DNA of 61,969 nt from an uncultured bacterium. GTDB lineage: Bacteria > Actinomycetota > Coriobacteriia > Coriobacteriales > Coriobacteriaceae. Shown piece by piece: positions 17,422 to 25,282 of this stretch. A program made the translations under genes and the position numbers. The notes under the pieces were generated by a model, which was given only the letters and a program-made list of their open reading frames with translations, was not told where the DNA came from and did no database searches. Every line of letters begins with the position of its first letter. Position 1 is the first letter of the stretch. The stretch spans positions 1 to 61,969 of the forward strand of contig CAJMRE010000008.1 of NCBI GenBank assembly GCA_905215755.1, written 5' to 3'.

Positions 17422-17514
17422 ACCTACTCATTGGGGACAGACATTAAATGAGCAGCCTTAAACTAAGAACGTCTCCAACGACTGGTCATTTAAGTCTGTC
17501 CCCAATGAGTAGGT
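17422..17514. repeat. Long inverted repeat carrying a TTGGGGACAGAC core (REP/MITE-like)
   Basis: Arms 17422-17455 and 17481-17514 pair over about 33 bp with one bulge and one mismatch. Both contain TTGGGGACAGAC. That core recalls the short palindromes mobilised by REP-associated tyrosine (Y1) transposases in many genomes; this link is from memory, not a search. It sits in the divergent metK-gltX gap, so it lies between or within both promoters. Confidence 0.75.
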
Positions 17515-17548
17515 CGGTGCCCTTTGTGCGGAGGTTGCTTTGATGCTT

Positions 17549-17554
17549 TATACT
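17549..17554 (+). promoter_or_regulatory. Putative -10 box for gltX
   Basis: TATACT lies 40 bases upstream of the gltX start. A well-spaced -35 is not obvious, so confidence is limited. It is the best -10 match between the palindrome and the gene. Confidence 0.4.
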
Positions 17555-17594
17555 GGTGCAGTTAGACATCCATCCTGCAATCGAGGAGATTTCC

Positions 17595-19070
17595 ATGGCA
17601 TCAGACGTTCGCGTCCGCTTTGCACCCTCACCGACGGGCAAGCTGCACATCGGCGGCGCCCGCACCGCTATCTATAACTGGGCTTTCGCCCGCGCAAACG
17701 GCGGCACGTTCATCCTGCGCATCGACGACACCGACCCCACCCGCTCCACCGACGAGAACACGCAGATCATCCTGCGCGCCATGCGTTGGCTGGGCCTGGA
17801 CTGGGACGAGGGTCCCGAGGTGGGCGGCGATTTTGGCCCCTACGCCCAGACCGAGCGCCTGGACCTGTACAAGCAGGCCGCTCAGAAGCTTTGGGACGAG
17901 GGCAAGGCCTATCCCTGCTTCTGCACCAAGGAGCAGCTCGACGCCGACCGCAAGGCCGCGCAGGAGCGCAAGGACCCCTTCCAGGGCTATCAGCGCCGTT
18001 GCCGCGATCTTGATCCCGAGGAGGCCCGCCGCCGCATCGAGGCCGGCGAGTCCTACGTCCTGCGCATCAAGGTGCCCGAGGACCGCGGCGACGTCGTCAT
18101 CCACGACGCCGTCCACGGTGAGGTGACCTTCGACGCCAAGGAGCTCGACGACTTTGTCATCTTCCGTTCCGACGGCACGCCCACGTACAACTTCGCGACC
18201 GTCGTCGACGACGCCATGATGAAGATCACCCATGTCATCCGCGGCGACGACCACCTGTCCAACACCCCGCGTCAGGTCATGGTCTACGAGGCCCTCGGCG
18301 CGCCCGTGCCCACGTTCGCCCACATCTCCATGATCTTGGGCGCCGACGGCAAGAAGCTCTCCAAGCGCCACGGCGCTACCTCCGTGGAGGAGTACCGCGA
18401 CGCCGGCTACCTGTCCGACGCCTTCGTCAACTACCTGGCGCTGCTCGGCTGGTCGCTCGACGGCGAGACTACAATCATCCCGCGCGATGTTCTGGCCAGT
18501 AAGTTTTCGCTCGACCGCATCTCCAAGAACCCGGCGACCTTCGACCCCAAGAAGCTCGACTGGGTCAACGCCGAGTACATCAATGGCATGTCCGATGCCC
18601 AGTTTGCCGACGAGATCATGGTCCCCGAGCTGCACGAGGCAGGCCTCATCGAGGGTAATGTCGAGTACGGCGAGGACTGGATCGACGCGCTTGCCGCCAT
18701 TGTCAAGCCGCGCACCAAGATGCCGGCCGATGCCGTGACCGTCGCCGCTCCCATCTTTGCTACGGCCGAGACGCTCGAGTATGACGAGAAGTCCGTCAAC
18801 AAGGGCCTGGCCAAGGAAGGCATGGGCGCCATTCTTGATGCCGCCAAGGCCGCGCTCGAGGGCGTGGACGAGTGGACGGCTGCCAACATCGACGCCGCGC
18901 TTGATCCGCTGCCCGAGCAGATGGACCTCAAGAAGCGCGTGGTGTTCCAGGCCGTGCGCGTCGCCGTCTGCGGCAACATGGTGAGCCCCCCGCTGGGTGA
19001 GACCATGGCGCTCGTCGGCCGCGACGACTGCCTGGCGCGCATCGACCGCGCCCGCACGATGGCGCTGTAA
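17595..19070 (+). CDS. gltX: Glutamate--tRNA ligase
   Basis: Class I synthetase charging tRNA-Glu. The 491-residue protein has the HIGH-type motif in APSPTGKLHIGGART and the KMSKS-type motif GKKLSKRHGA at about residue 253. A long C-terminal anticodon-binding part follows. Codon use is strongly biased to C/G-ending codons, which fits high expression. I start at ATG 17595, preceded by GAGGAG; upstream in-frame codons are poorly placed. A terminator hairpin follows the stop. Confidence 0.96.
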   Translation: MASDVRVRFAPSPTGKLHIGGARTAIYNWAFARANGGTFILRIDDTDPTRSTDENTQIILRAMRWLGLDWDEGPEVGGDFGPYAQTERLDLYKQAAQKLWDEGKAYPCFCTKEQLDADRKAAQERKDPFQGYQRRCRDLDPEEARRRIEAGESYVLRIKVPEDRGDVVIHDAVHGEVTFDAKELDDFVIFRSDGTPTYNFATVVDDAMMKITHVIRGDDHLSNTPRQVMVYEALGAPVPTFAHISMILGADGKKLSKRHGATSVEEYRDAGYLSDAFVNYLALLGWSLDGETTIIPRDVLASKFSLDRISKNPATFDPKKLDWVNAEYINGMSDAQFADEIMVPELHEAGLIEGNVEYGEDWIDALAAIVKPRTKMPADAVTVAAPIFATAETLEYDEKSVNKGLAKEGMGAILDAAKAALEGVDEWTAANIDAALDPLPEQMDLKKRVVFQAVRVAVCGNMVSPPLGETMALVGRDDCLARIDRARTMAL

Positions 19071-19093
19071 TCGCTGCGCAAACGTTTTTATCC

Positions 19094-19128
19094 GAGCCCC
19101 GTTCACTCAGAGCGGGGCTCTTGTTTCT
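19094..19128 (+). terminator. Intrinsic terminator after gltX
   Basis: GAGCCCCG and CGGGGCTC form a stem with a loop of about 11 bases, followed by TTGTTT. It separates gltX from priA. Confidence 0.8.
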
Positions 19129-19159
19129 GTAGACGTATGGGATAGGAGGTGCTGGGGCT

Positions 19160-21613
19160 ATGGCCGAGCAACTTTCGCTGTTTGGTTCGCCGGAACCGGA
19201 GGAGACTCCGAAGTCCGCGGCTCCTGCCGCCGCCCCGACGCAGCTTAAACCTGCACCTGAGCCCATCGCCGCCTATGCGAGCGTGGTTCTCGAAATCCCG
19301 ACGCGTGCGCTGTCCGAGCCGTTCGCCTACGGCATTCCGCAGTCACTTGCCAACGATGCCGAGATCGGTTCCACCGTCCTAGTTCATTTTGGCAACCGTG
19401 CGGCCGCGGGCTATATCGTCGACATTGCGCCTGAGCTTGGTGACCTGCAAGGTAACAACGCCCTCGACCCTTCGCGCATCAAGCCCGTCGAAGCCATCCT
19501 CAGCAAACCGCTCTTTACCGCCGAGGCTGCCCGCATCGCGCACTGGATGAGCCGCGAGTACGTCGCGACGCTTTCCGAGTGCCTGCGCCTGTTTTTGCCT
19601 CCGGGCGGCAGCCCGCGCGTGGTCAAGGGCGATGACGGTGTGTGGACCGTTGAGCGCCCCGCCGTTAAACCCATCCAAAACCGCTGGGTCATGCTTACGC
19701 CCGAGGGTTTCGACTACACGCCTCCCAAGACCGCGGTCCGCCAGCGTCAGCTCATCGAGGCGCTCCAATGCGGCCCGGTCACGACGCGCGATCTCAACCT
19801 GCTCTACAACAGCATGTCGGCGACCATCAAAGCGCTTGAAAAAAGAGGCGTCGTGGTGGTGGAAGAGCGCCGCGCCTGGCGCGGTTGCAGCGAGCAGACC
19901 ACGCTGTCCTCGGCAAGCGGTAAGGCGCCGGTGGCACTCACCAACGGTCAACGGCAAGCGCTCGCGCAGATTGAGCGTGCCCGTCTTGACGCCCACGGCG
20001 ACGTGGTGCTCGTGGACGGTGTTACGGGCTCCGGCAAAACCGAGGTCTACCTCTCCGCTATCGAGCGCGTGCTCGCGGCCGGTCACTCGGCTTGCGTGCT
20101 CGTGCCCGAGATCTCGCTGACGGCCCAAACTGTCGGCCGCTTCCGCTCGCGCTTTGGCGAGACGGTCGCCGTGTTCCATTCCCGCCTTTCGGCTGGCGAG
20201 CGCCTGGACCAGTGGGATATGGTCGCCAGCGGTGCCGCTCGCGTGGTCGTGGGCGCCCGCTCGGCGCTCTTTTGCCCGCTCAGCGACTTGGGCCTCATCA
20301 TCATCGACGAGGAGCATGAGACCAGTTACAAGCAGGGTTCCAGTCCGCGCTACCACGCGCGCGAGGTGGCAGCCGAGATGGCGCGGCGCTACCGCTGCCC
20401 GCTTGTGTTGGGCTCCGCCACGCCCTCGGCCGAGGCTCTCGACCGCTGCCGCCGTGGCATGTATAACGGTGCCACCTGGACGCGCGTCGAGATGCCCGAG
20501 CGCCCGGGACACGCCGTGCTGCCGACTGTCCGCATTGCCGACCTGCGCCGCGAGTTCTCGCATGGCAGCCGCTGCATGTTCTCAAAACCCTTGATGGAGG
20601 GCTTGGAGCGTGTGGTCGAGCGCCGCGAGAAGGCCGTGCTGTTGCACAACCGCCGTGGCTTTGCGCCGTTCTTGATGTGCCGCGAGTGCGGATGCGTCCC
20701 CACCTGCAATCACTGCTCCACCGCGCTTACATATCACGAGCGCACGCACACGCTGCAATGTCACACCTGCGGTTCGTCTTGGCGCGTGCAGCCGTATCCC
20801 GCGCCCACGAGCCGATGCCCCAAATGTGGCAGTCGCTACCTGGCAAAAATGGGTCTGGGAACGCAGCAGATCGAGGACGCACTGCACCAGATGCTTCCCG
20901 AGGATGTCGCCATTATTCGCATGGATGCCGATTCCACGCGCGGCAAGGATGCGCACAAAAAGCTGCTCGAGCAGTTCGATGCGGCGGATTGTGCCGTGTT
21001 GCTGGGCACCCAAATGATCGCAAAGGGTCTCGATTTTCCCGAGGTCACGCTCGTAGGCGTGGTCAATGCCGACTTCGCCCTCAAGCTGCCCGACTTTCGC
21101 GCAGGGGAGCGCGCCTACGATCTGCTGGAGCAGGTCGCCGGCCGTGCCGGGCGCGGCGATCGCCCTGGCGAGGTCATTATCCAGACCTATCTGCCCGAGG
21201 ACCCGGTCATTCGCGCCGTTGCCGAGCATGATCGCTCGATCTTTACCGACTACGACTTGGACCAGCGTCGCGACGCGCTGTATCCGCCGTTTGTGCGCCT
21301 GGTTAACATTTTGGTGTGGTCGGCGAATCGTGACGAGGCGCAGGATTACATTGGGCGCATCGCAAAGTTGCTCAAGCGCCGCTGGCATGCCGCCGCTCCC
21401 GATTTTTTGCAGGTGGGTAGCGCTGTGCCGCAGGTGCTGGGCCCGGCTTCGTGTGTAATCGAGAGAGCCAAGGACCGTTATCGCTTCCATCTGCTTGTGA
21501 AGTCGCCCGTGGGGTACCATGTCTCTGATGATATCGACGCCTGCCTCAAAGAGGTGGGCTCCGTGCGCGGCGTGAGCGTGAGCGTTGACGTCGACGCCTA
21601 TGATTTGATGTAA
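19160..21613 (+). CDS. priA: Primosomal protein N' (replication restart helicase)
   Basis: PriA binds stalled forks and unwinds DNA to reload the replisome. The 817-residue protein has an N-terminal 3'BD-type domain and a winged helix, then Walker A GVTGSGKTEVYL and the DEEH box. A zinc-binding insert has four cysteine pairs (CREC, CNHC, CHTC, CPKC), followed by helicase motifs including TQMIAKGLDFPEV and a QVAGRAGRGDRPGEV motif VI. A proline/alanine-rich N-terminal lead of about 35 residues precedes the conserved start. It is followed by def and fmt, the common priA-def-fmt-rsmB order. Confidence 0.95.
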   Translation: MAEQLSLFGSPEPEETPKSAAPAAAPTQLKPAPEPIAAYASVVLEIPTRALSEPFAYGIPQSLANDAEIGSTVLVHFGNRAAAGYIVDIAPELGDLQGNNALDPSRIKPVEAILSKPLFTAEAARIAHWMSREYVATLSECLRLFLPPGGSPRVVKGDDGVWTVERPAVKPIQNRWVMLTPEGFDYTPPKTAVRQRQLIEALQCGPVTTRDLNLLYNSMSATIKALEKRGVVVVEERRAWRGCSEQTTLSSASGKAPVALTNGQRQALAQIERARLDAHGDVVLVDGVTGSGKTEVYLSAIERVLAAGHSACVLVPEISLTAQTVGRFRSRFGETVAVFHSRLSAGERLDQWDMVASGAARVVVGARSALFCPLSDLGLIIIDEEHETSYKQGSSPRYHAREVAAEMARRYRCPLVLGSATPSAEALDRCRRGMYNGATWTRVEMPERPGHAVLPTVRIADLRREFSHGSRCMFSKPLMEGLERVVERREKAVLLHNRRGFAPFLMCRECGCVPTCNHCSTALTYHERTHTLQCHTCGSSWRVQPYPAPTSRCPKCGSRYLAKMGLGTQQIEDALHQMLPEDVAIIRMDADSTRGKDAHKKLLEQFDAADCAVLLGTQMIAKGLDFPEVTLVGVVNADFALKLPDFRAGERAYDLLEQVAGRAGRGDRPGEVIIQTYLPEDPVIRAVAEHDRSIFTDYDLDQRRDALYPPFVRLVNILVWSANRDEAQDYIGRIAKLLKRRWHAAAPDFLQVGSAVPQVLGPASCVIERAKDRYRFHLLVKSPVGYHVSDDIDACLKEVGSVRGVSVSVDVDAYDLM

Positions 21614-21631
21614 CAACCCGAAAGGATGGCC

Positions 21632-22168
21632 ATGGAAGCCAACGGAATCGTACTGTCGCCCGACCCTCGTCTGCGCCAGGAGTGCGCCGTCATCGAGGAG
21701 ATTACCCCGGCGATCGAGGCGCTTGCCGAGAAGATGAAGAAGATGATGTTCGACAACGGCGGTTGCGGTCTGGCTGCCCCGCAGATCGGCGAGCTCATTC
21801 AGCTCGTCACCATCGACTGCGATTACAGCGACAAGAACGACTATGACCCGTACGTGCTCATCAACCCTGTCATTGTTGAGCAGAGCGACCATCTGGTGCC
21901 GTTTAGCGAGGGCTGCCTGTCCATCCCCGGCATTAGCTGCGAGATCGAGCGTCCCGACCATGTCGTCGTCGAGGCGTACGACCTGGACGCCAACCTGATT
22001 CGCTACGAGGCCACGGGCGATTTATTCTGCGTGTGCCTGCAGCACGAGATTGATCACCTGCACGGCAACACCATGTTCGAGCGACTGAAGCCCATGCAGA
22101 GGCTCAAGGCCGTCAAGGAGTATCAGGACGCCCTGGCCCGCGGCGCTCGACCGGGCGAGACGGAGTAG
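21632..22168 (+). CDS. def: Peptide deformylase
   Basis: Removes the formyl group from nascent N-terminal methionine. The 178-residue protein shows the three family motifs: GCGLAAPQ, EGCLS (metal-binding cysteine) and QHEIDHLHG (two histidines and the catalytic glutamate). I choose ATG 21632 because the AAAGG at 21621-21625 is then six bases away; ATG 21626 touches it. It lies between priA and fmt and works with Fmt in the formylation cycle. A very long inverted repeat follows the stop. Confidence 0.95.
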   Translation: MEANGIVLSPDPRLRQECAVIEEITPAIEALAEKMKKMMFDNGGCGLAAPQIGELIQLVTIDCDYSDKNDYDPYVLINPVIVEQSDHLVPFSEGCLSIPGISCEIERPDHVVVEAYDLDANLIRYEATGDLFCVCLQHEIDHLHGNTMFERLKPMQRLKAVKEYQDALARGARPGETE

Positions 22169-22176
22169 GTCCCACC

Positions 22177-22278
22177 GTCCCCGGTGCTGAGCGCCCACAT
22201 ATCATCCCGTGCTCAAACATTCTCGCTTTGCTGCGAAACTGCGCGCGGGACGATATGTGGGCGCTCAGCACCGGGGAC
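22177..22278. repeat. Long inverted repeat, 26-bp perfect arms
   Basis: Arms 22177-22202 and 22253-22278 are perfect complements over 26 bp. The pairing extends inward through CATCCCGTGC/GCGCGGGACG with two mismatches. It occupies the first third of the 325-base gap between def and fmt. The rest of that gap (22279-22493) is T-rich and holds no gene I can support; a TATATT at 22394-22399 could be a -10 for fmt. Confidence 0.85.
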
Positions 22279-22493
22279 TGCTTTGTCCTGGCTCGGTTCG
22301 CCCGGGTGCCGTCGGGCCAGGGAGGGGCGTCTTCGCTGATAGGTGCTTTGTTGAGAGAGCTGCTTTTATTGCGGCTCTTTCTTTGGTTTTGGGTATATTT
22401 GAATCTGTTGAATTGTTCTGGCGTCTTGGATGGGACTTTGCCTGACGCTGTTATTTGTAGCCGTCTCGGTTTTGTTTGAGGGGAGAAATTATT

Positions 22494-23414
22494 ATGCGTA
22501 TTGTGTTTATGGGTACGCCTGATTTTGCTGTGCCTTCGCTGACTTCGCTTGTTGAGGCTGGAAACGAGATTGCGCTCGTAATTACTCGTCCCGATGCTGT
22601 TCGTGGGCGTGGTAAAAAGTTGGAGCCGTCTCCTGTTAAGGCCAAGGCGCTTGAGCTTGGTCTGCCTGTTGTTGAGGCAAATCGTATGACGCCGGATGTT
22701 ATTGATCAGCTCAAGGCTGCGGATGCCGATATTTTCTGTGTGGCTGCTTATGGCTGCATTTTGCCCGATGAGTTGCTGCATATGGCGCCGCTCGGTATTG
22801 TGAATGTTCATGCTTCGCTGCTGCCGCGTTGGCGTGGCGCTGCTCCCATTCAGCGTGCCATTCTTGCTGGTGACGAGGTTGCCGGCGTTTCCATTATGCG
22901 TATTGGACATGGCGTGGATACGGGCGCTTATTGCGCGCAGGCCTCGACCTCGGTTGCCGGTAAGCATGCCGAGGCACTGACGATGGAGCTTGGCGAGCTG
23001 GGTGGTAAGCTGCTGGCCGATACGCTGCCATCGCTTGTTGACGACACAGCGGTGTGGACCGAGCAGGATGAGTCGCTCGTCACGCATGCTGCCAAGATTT
23101 CCAAGCAGGAGATGCGTCTGGATCCGCAGATGGGGGCGCTCGATTGCGTGCGCCACGTGCTGGCTTCGTCCGACACCGCACCTGCTCGCTGCGTGATTGC
23201 CGGCAAGTCCGTGCGTGTGCTCGATGCCGTGCCCGCCGACGTGTCGCTTGCCACCGGCAGCGTTCTTGTTCAGTCTAAGCGTGTCTACCTTGGGCTTTCC
23301 GATGGTGCGGTCGAGCTGCTTGAGGTTAAGCCCGATGGCAAGCGTGCCATGGCCGCTTCGGCTTGGGCTGCCGGCCTGCAGGGTGCCGATCTGACGTGGG
23401 GTGTTTTGTCATGA
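22494..23414 (+). CDS. fmt: Methionyl-tRNA formyltransferase
   Basis: Formylates initiator Met-tRNA with 10-formyl-tetrahydrofolate. The 306-residue protein begins RIVFMGTPDFAVPSL and has the catalytic SLLPRWRGAAPIQRA segment with the preceding NVHAS. A C-terminal barrel domain follows. I start at ATG 22494, behind GAGGGGAG; an in-frame ATG 18 bases upstream is less well placed. Codon use in the first half is richer in T-ending codons than in the genes around it. It overlaps rsmB by ATGA. Confidence 0.95.
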   Translation: MRIVFMGTPDFAVPSLTSLVEAGNEIALVITRPDAVRGRGKKLEPSPVKAKALELGLPVVEANRMTPDVIDQLKAADADIFCVAAYGCILPDELLHMAPLGIVNVHASLLPRWRGAAPIQRAILAGDEVAGVSIMRIGHGVDTGAYCAQASTSVAGKHAEALTMELGELGGKLLADTLPSLVDDTAVWTEQDESLVTHAAKISKQEMRLDPQMGALDCVRHVLASSDTAPARCVIAGKSVRVLDAVPADVSLATGSVLVQSKRVYLGLSDGAVELLEVKPDGKRAMAASAWAAGLQGADLTWGVLS

Positions 23415-24811
23415 GCAAGCTTTCTCCCGCGCGCAAGCTTGCGCTCGATGTGTTGATGGAGGCCGACCGTCGCGGCATGTATGCGCGCGACGTGTTGTCT
23501 TCCCGTGCTTCCGCCAAGGCCATTGACCAGCGTGATTCCGCGTTTGCCGCTCGCTTGGCGCTCGGTGTTGCCGCGACGCAGGGCATTTTGGACGAGCTGC
23601 TCGATCAGTTCCTCGATAAGCCCAAAAAGGTCGCGCCGCGTGTTCGCATGGCGCTTCGCATCTCGGCCTTCGAGATGCTCTACCTGCATACCCCTGGCCG
23701 AGTTGCCGTGAGTCAGGGCGTTGAGCTGGTTCGTAGCGGCGCTAAGTCGGCTGCCGGTCTTGCGAACGCCGTGCTGCATAAGGTCGCGGACAACGTCGAG
23801 GACTTTGCCGCCGCCGCGGGTGCTGATGAGTCCGAGCGCCGTTTGGTTCGCCTGTCTCGCCTGATGGGTATGCCGCGTTGGCTGTGCGCACGCATTATGG
23901 CGTCGTTCGATACGCCCGAGGGCGCGCTCAACTTTGCCGGTAATCTGGCGCCCGCGCCGCTCGCCTTGCACGAGAATGCCTTTGCTACCCAACCTGATCC
24001 GTACCTATCGCAGCTTGTTGCGCCTGTGTTCCCGGGTTGCCATGCGCCGGTCGATGCGCAGGCCACGGTTGCGTCGGGTGTGTTTGAGCGCGCGGCGGCC
24101 GTGGCCTCGGACCTTAACGCCCAGCTCATCGCTACCGCGGCGACCCGTCCCGGGCGTTGCCTGGAGATTGGTGCCGGTCGCGGCACCAAGACCTATGTGA
24201 TGATGTGCCAGGCCAAGCGTGCCGGCTACAATCGTCAGCACACCGCGCTCGATTTGCACGATCGCAAGTGCGATCAGAATCTCGCGCGCCTGCATAAGGC
24301 CGGTATCCAGGGTGTTCGCACGGTCTCGGGCGATGCCTGCGAGCTCGATGCAGTCCTTACGTCGTTCGATGCCATGCTTGGCAAACCTGTCCTGTTCGAC
24401 ACGGTGTTTATCGATGCCCCGTGCTCGGGCACCGGCACTATGCGCCGTCACCCTGAGATACCGTGGCGTCTGACCGAGAAGGACGTTACGACTGAGCTGC
24501 CCCGCCTGCAGCTGACGATGCTCAAGGAAGCGGCCGCGCGTGTGGCTGCCGGCGGCGAGCTCATCTATGCCACCTGCTCGGTTTTCGATGAAGAGAACAC
24601 GCAGGTTGTGGATGCGTTTTTGTCTTCGCTCGAGGGCGCAGACTTTAGCCTGGCACCTCTCTCCGAGGCGCAGATCCTGCAGCTGCCCGATTTCGCCCAG
24701 GCCAAGAAGCTCGTCTCCGTACGTCAGAACGATCGAGGCCTCTTCCAAAGCGTACCGGTAAACGTCGACTCCTACGACGGCCACTTCTGTGCCAGACTGG
24801 TCCACAAGTAA
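23411..24811 (+). CDS. rsmB: 16S rRNA (cytosine-967-C5)-methyltransferase family protein
   Basis: A 466-residue RNA methyltransferase of the RsmB/NOP2 group. The N-terminal NusB-like helical domain (about 1-140) includes ARKLALDVLMEADRRG. The SAM-binding core has CLEIGAGRGTKT. Catalytic cysteine segments are DAPCSGTGTMRRHPEIPWR and ATCSVFDEENT. The order fmt-rsmB with an ATGA overlap is common and supports the name. A 38-bp hairpin starts nine bases after the stop. Confidence 0.92.
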   Translation: MSKLSPARKLALDVLMEADRRGMYARDVLSSRASAKAIDQRDSAFAARLALGVAATQGILDELLDQFLDKPKKVAPRVRMALRISAFEMLYLHTPGRVAVSQGVELVRSGAKSAAGLANAVLHKVADNVEDFAAAAGADESERRLVRLSRLMGMPRWLCARIMASFDTPEGALNFAGNLAPAPLALHENAFATQPDPYLSQLVAPVFPGCHAPVDAQATVASGVFERAAAVASDLNAQLIATAATRPGRCLEIGAGRGTKTYVMMCQAKRAGYNRQHTALDLHDRKCDQNLARLHKAGIQGVRTVSGDACELDAVLTSFDAMLGKPVLFDTVFIDAPCSGTGTMRRHPEIPWRLTEKDVTTELPRLQLTMLKEAAARVAAGGELIYATCSVFDEENTQVVDAFLSSLEGADFSLAPLSEAQILQLPDFAQAKKLVSVRQNDRGLFQSVPVNVDSYDGHFCARLVHK

Positions 24812-24820
24812 TACGGGCCC

Positions 24821-24905
24821 AAGGGTAGCAAATTTGGGACGGGGCTTTTTTAACTACCCTGCAGGCCGGGTAGTTAAAAAGCCCCGTCCCAAATTAGCTA
24901 CCCTT
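24821..24905. repeat. 38-bp near-perfect hairpin with 8-base loop
   Basis: Arms 24821-24859 and 24868-24905 pair over 38 bp with one mismatch and one bulged T. The loop is TGCAGGCC. It lies right after rsmB, so it may stop transcription, but the stem is far longer than a terminator needs. It may instead be a palindromic mobile element. Confidence 0.88.
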
Positions 24906-24919
24906 AGCGCAAAGAATTA

Positions 24920-24947
24920 GCCCCGTGATCGGCGTTGATCGCGGGGC
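24920..24947 (-). terminator. Terminator of the FmdB-type gene
   Basis: On the - strand an 11-bp stem (GCCCCGCGATC with GATCACGGGGC, one G-T pair) is followed by TAATTCTTT. It lies just past the stop of the zinc-ribbon gene. Confidence 0.7.
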
Positions 24948-24957
24948 CGCGTTGTTT

Positions 24958-25194
24958 CTAGTGGTTATGCGGGCAGTTGGCGCAGCAGCCGCTGGTGGCG
25001 TTGGTGCTAGAACCGCCACTGCGCTGGTCGGTGTTGTAGAAGCCGCTGCCCTCAAACTTGATGCCGCTGGCCGAGAACGTCTTGGCCGCCGGGGCACCGC
25101 AGCTCGGGCACACGACCTCGGGAGTCTCGGACATGGGATGCTCAACTTCAAACACGTTTCCGCAGCTCGAGCACTTGTAATCGTAGCGCGCCAT
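24958..25194 (-). CDS. FmdB-family zinc ribbon protein
   Basis: A 78-residue protein with two CxxC pairs, CSSC and CPSC, in the MARYDYKCSSCGNVFE frame typical of FmdB-type putative regulatory proteins. The C-terminus adds GCCANCPHNH, another cluster of possible metal ligands. The family is widespread and mostly uncharacterised; FmdB was first linked to formamidase regulation. No DNA-binding domain beyond the ribbon is visible. It is monocistronic, with a terminator behind it and its own leader. Confidence 0.85.
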   Translation of the reverse strand: MARYDYKCSSCGNVFEVEHPMSETPEVVCPSCGAPAAKTFSASGIKFEGSGFYNTDQRSGGSSTNATSGCCANCPHNH

Positions 25195-25216
25195 AATACT
25201 TCCTTTTCAGCACAAA

Positions 25217-25238
25217 GCGGGCAGATTACTCTGCCCGC
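25217..25238 (-). terminator. Hairpin downstream of the GH13-GH77 gene
   Basis: GCGGGCAG and CTGCCCGC pair over 8 bp with a six-base loop. It lies between the end of the GH13-GH77 fusion and the FmdB gene. Confidence 0.6.
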
Positions 25239-25282
25239 AAAAATTCAAACGTCTGTAACTGTACCCTATATCGGGGGTTTTA

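Noticed and set aside
17628..19106. Very long open frame antisense to gltX (about 490 codons), and similar ones antisense to other G+C-rich genes
   Set aside because: In strongly codon-biased G+C-rich genes, antisense frames stay open by chance. The translated sequence shows no domain, and the sense strand encodes a complete essential enzyme.
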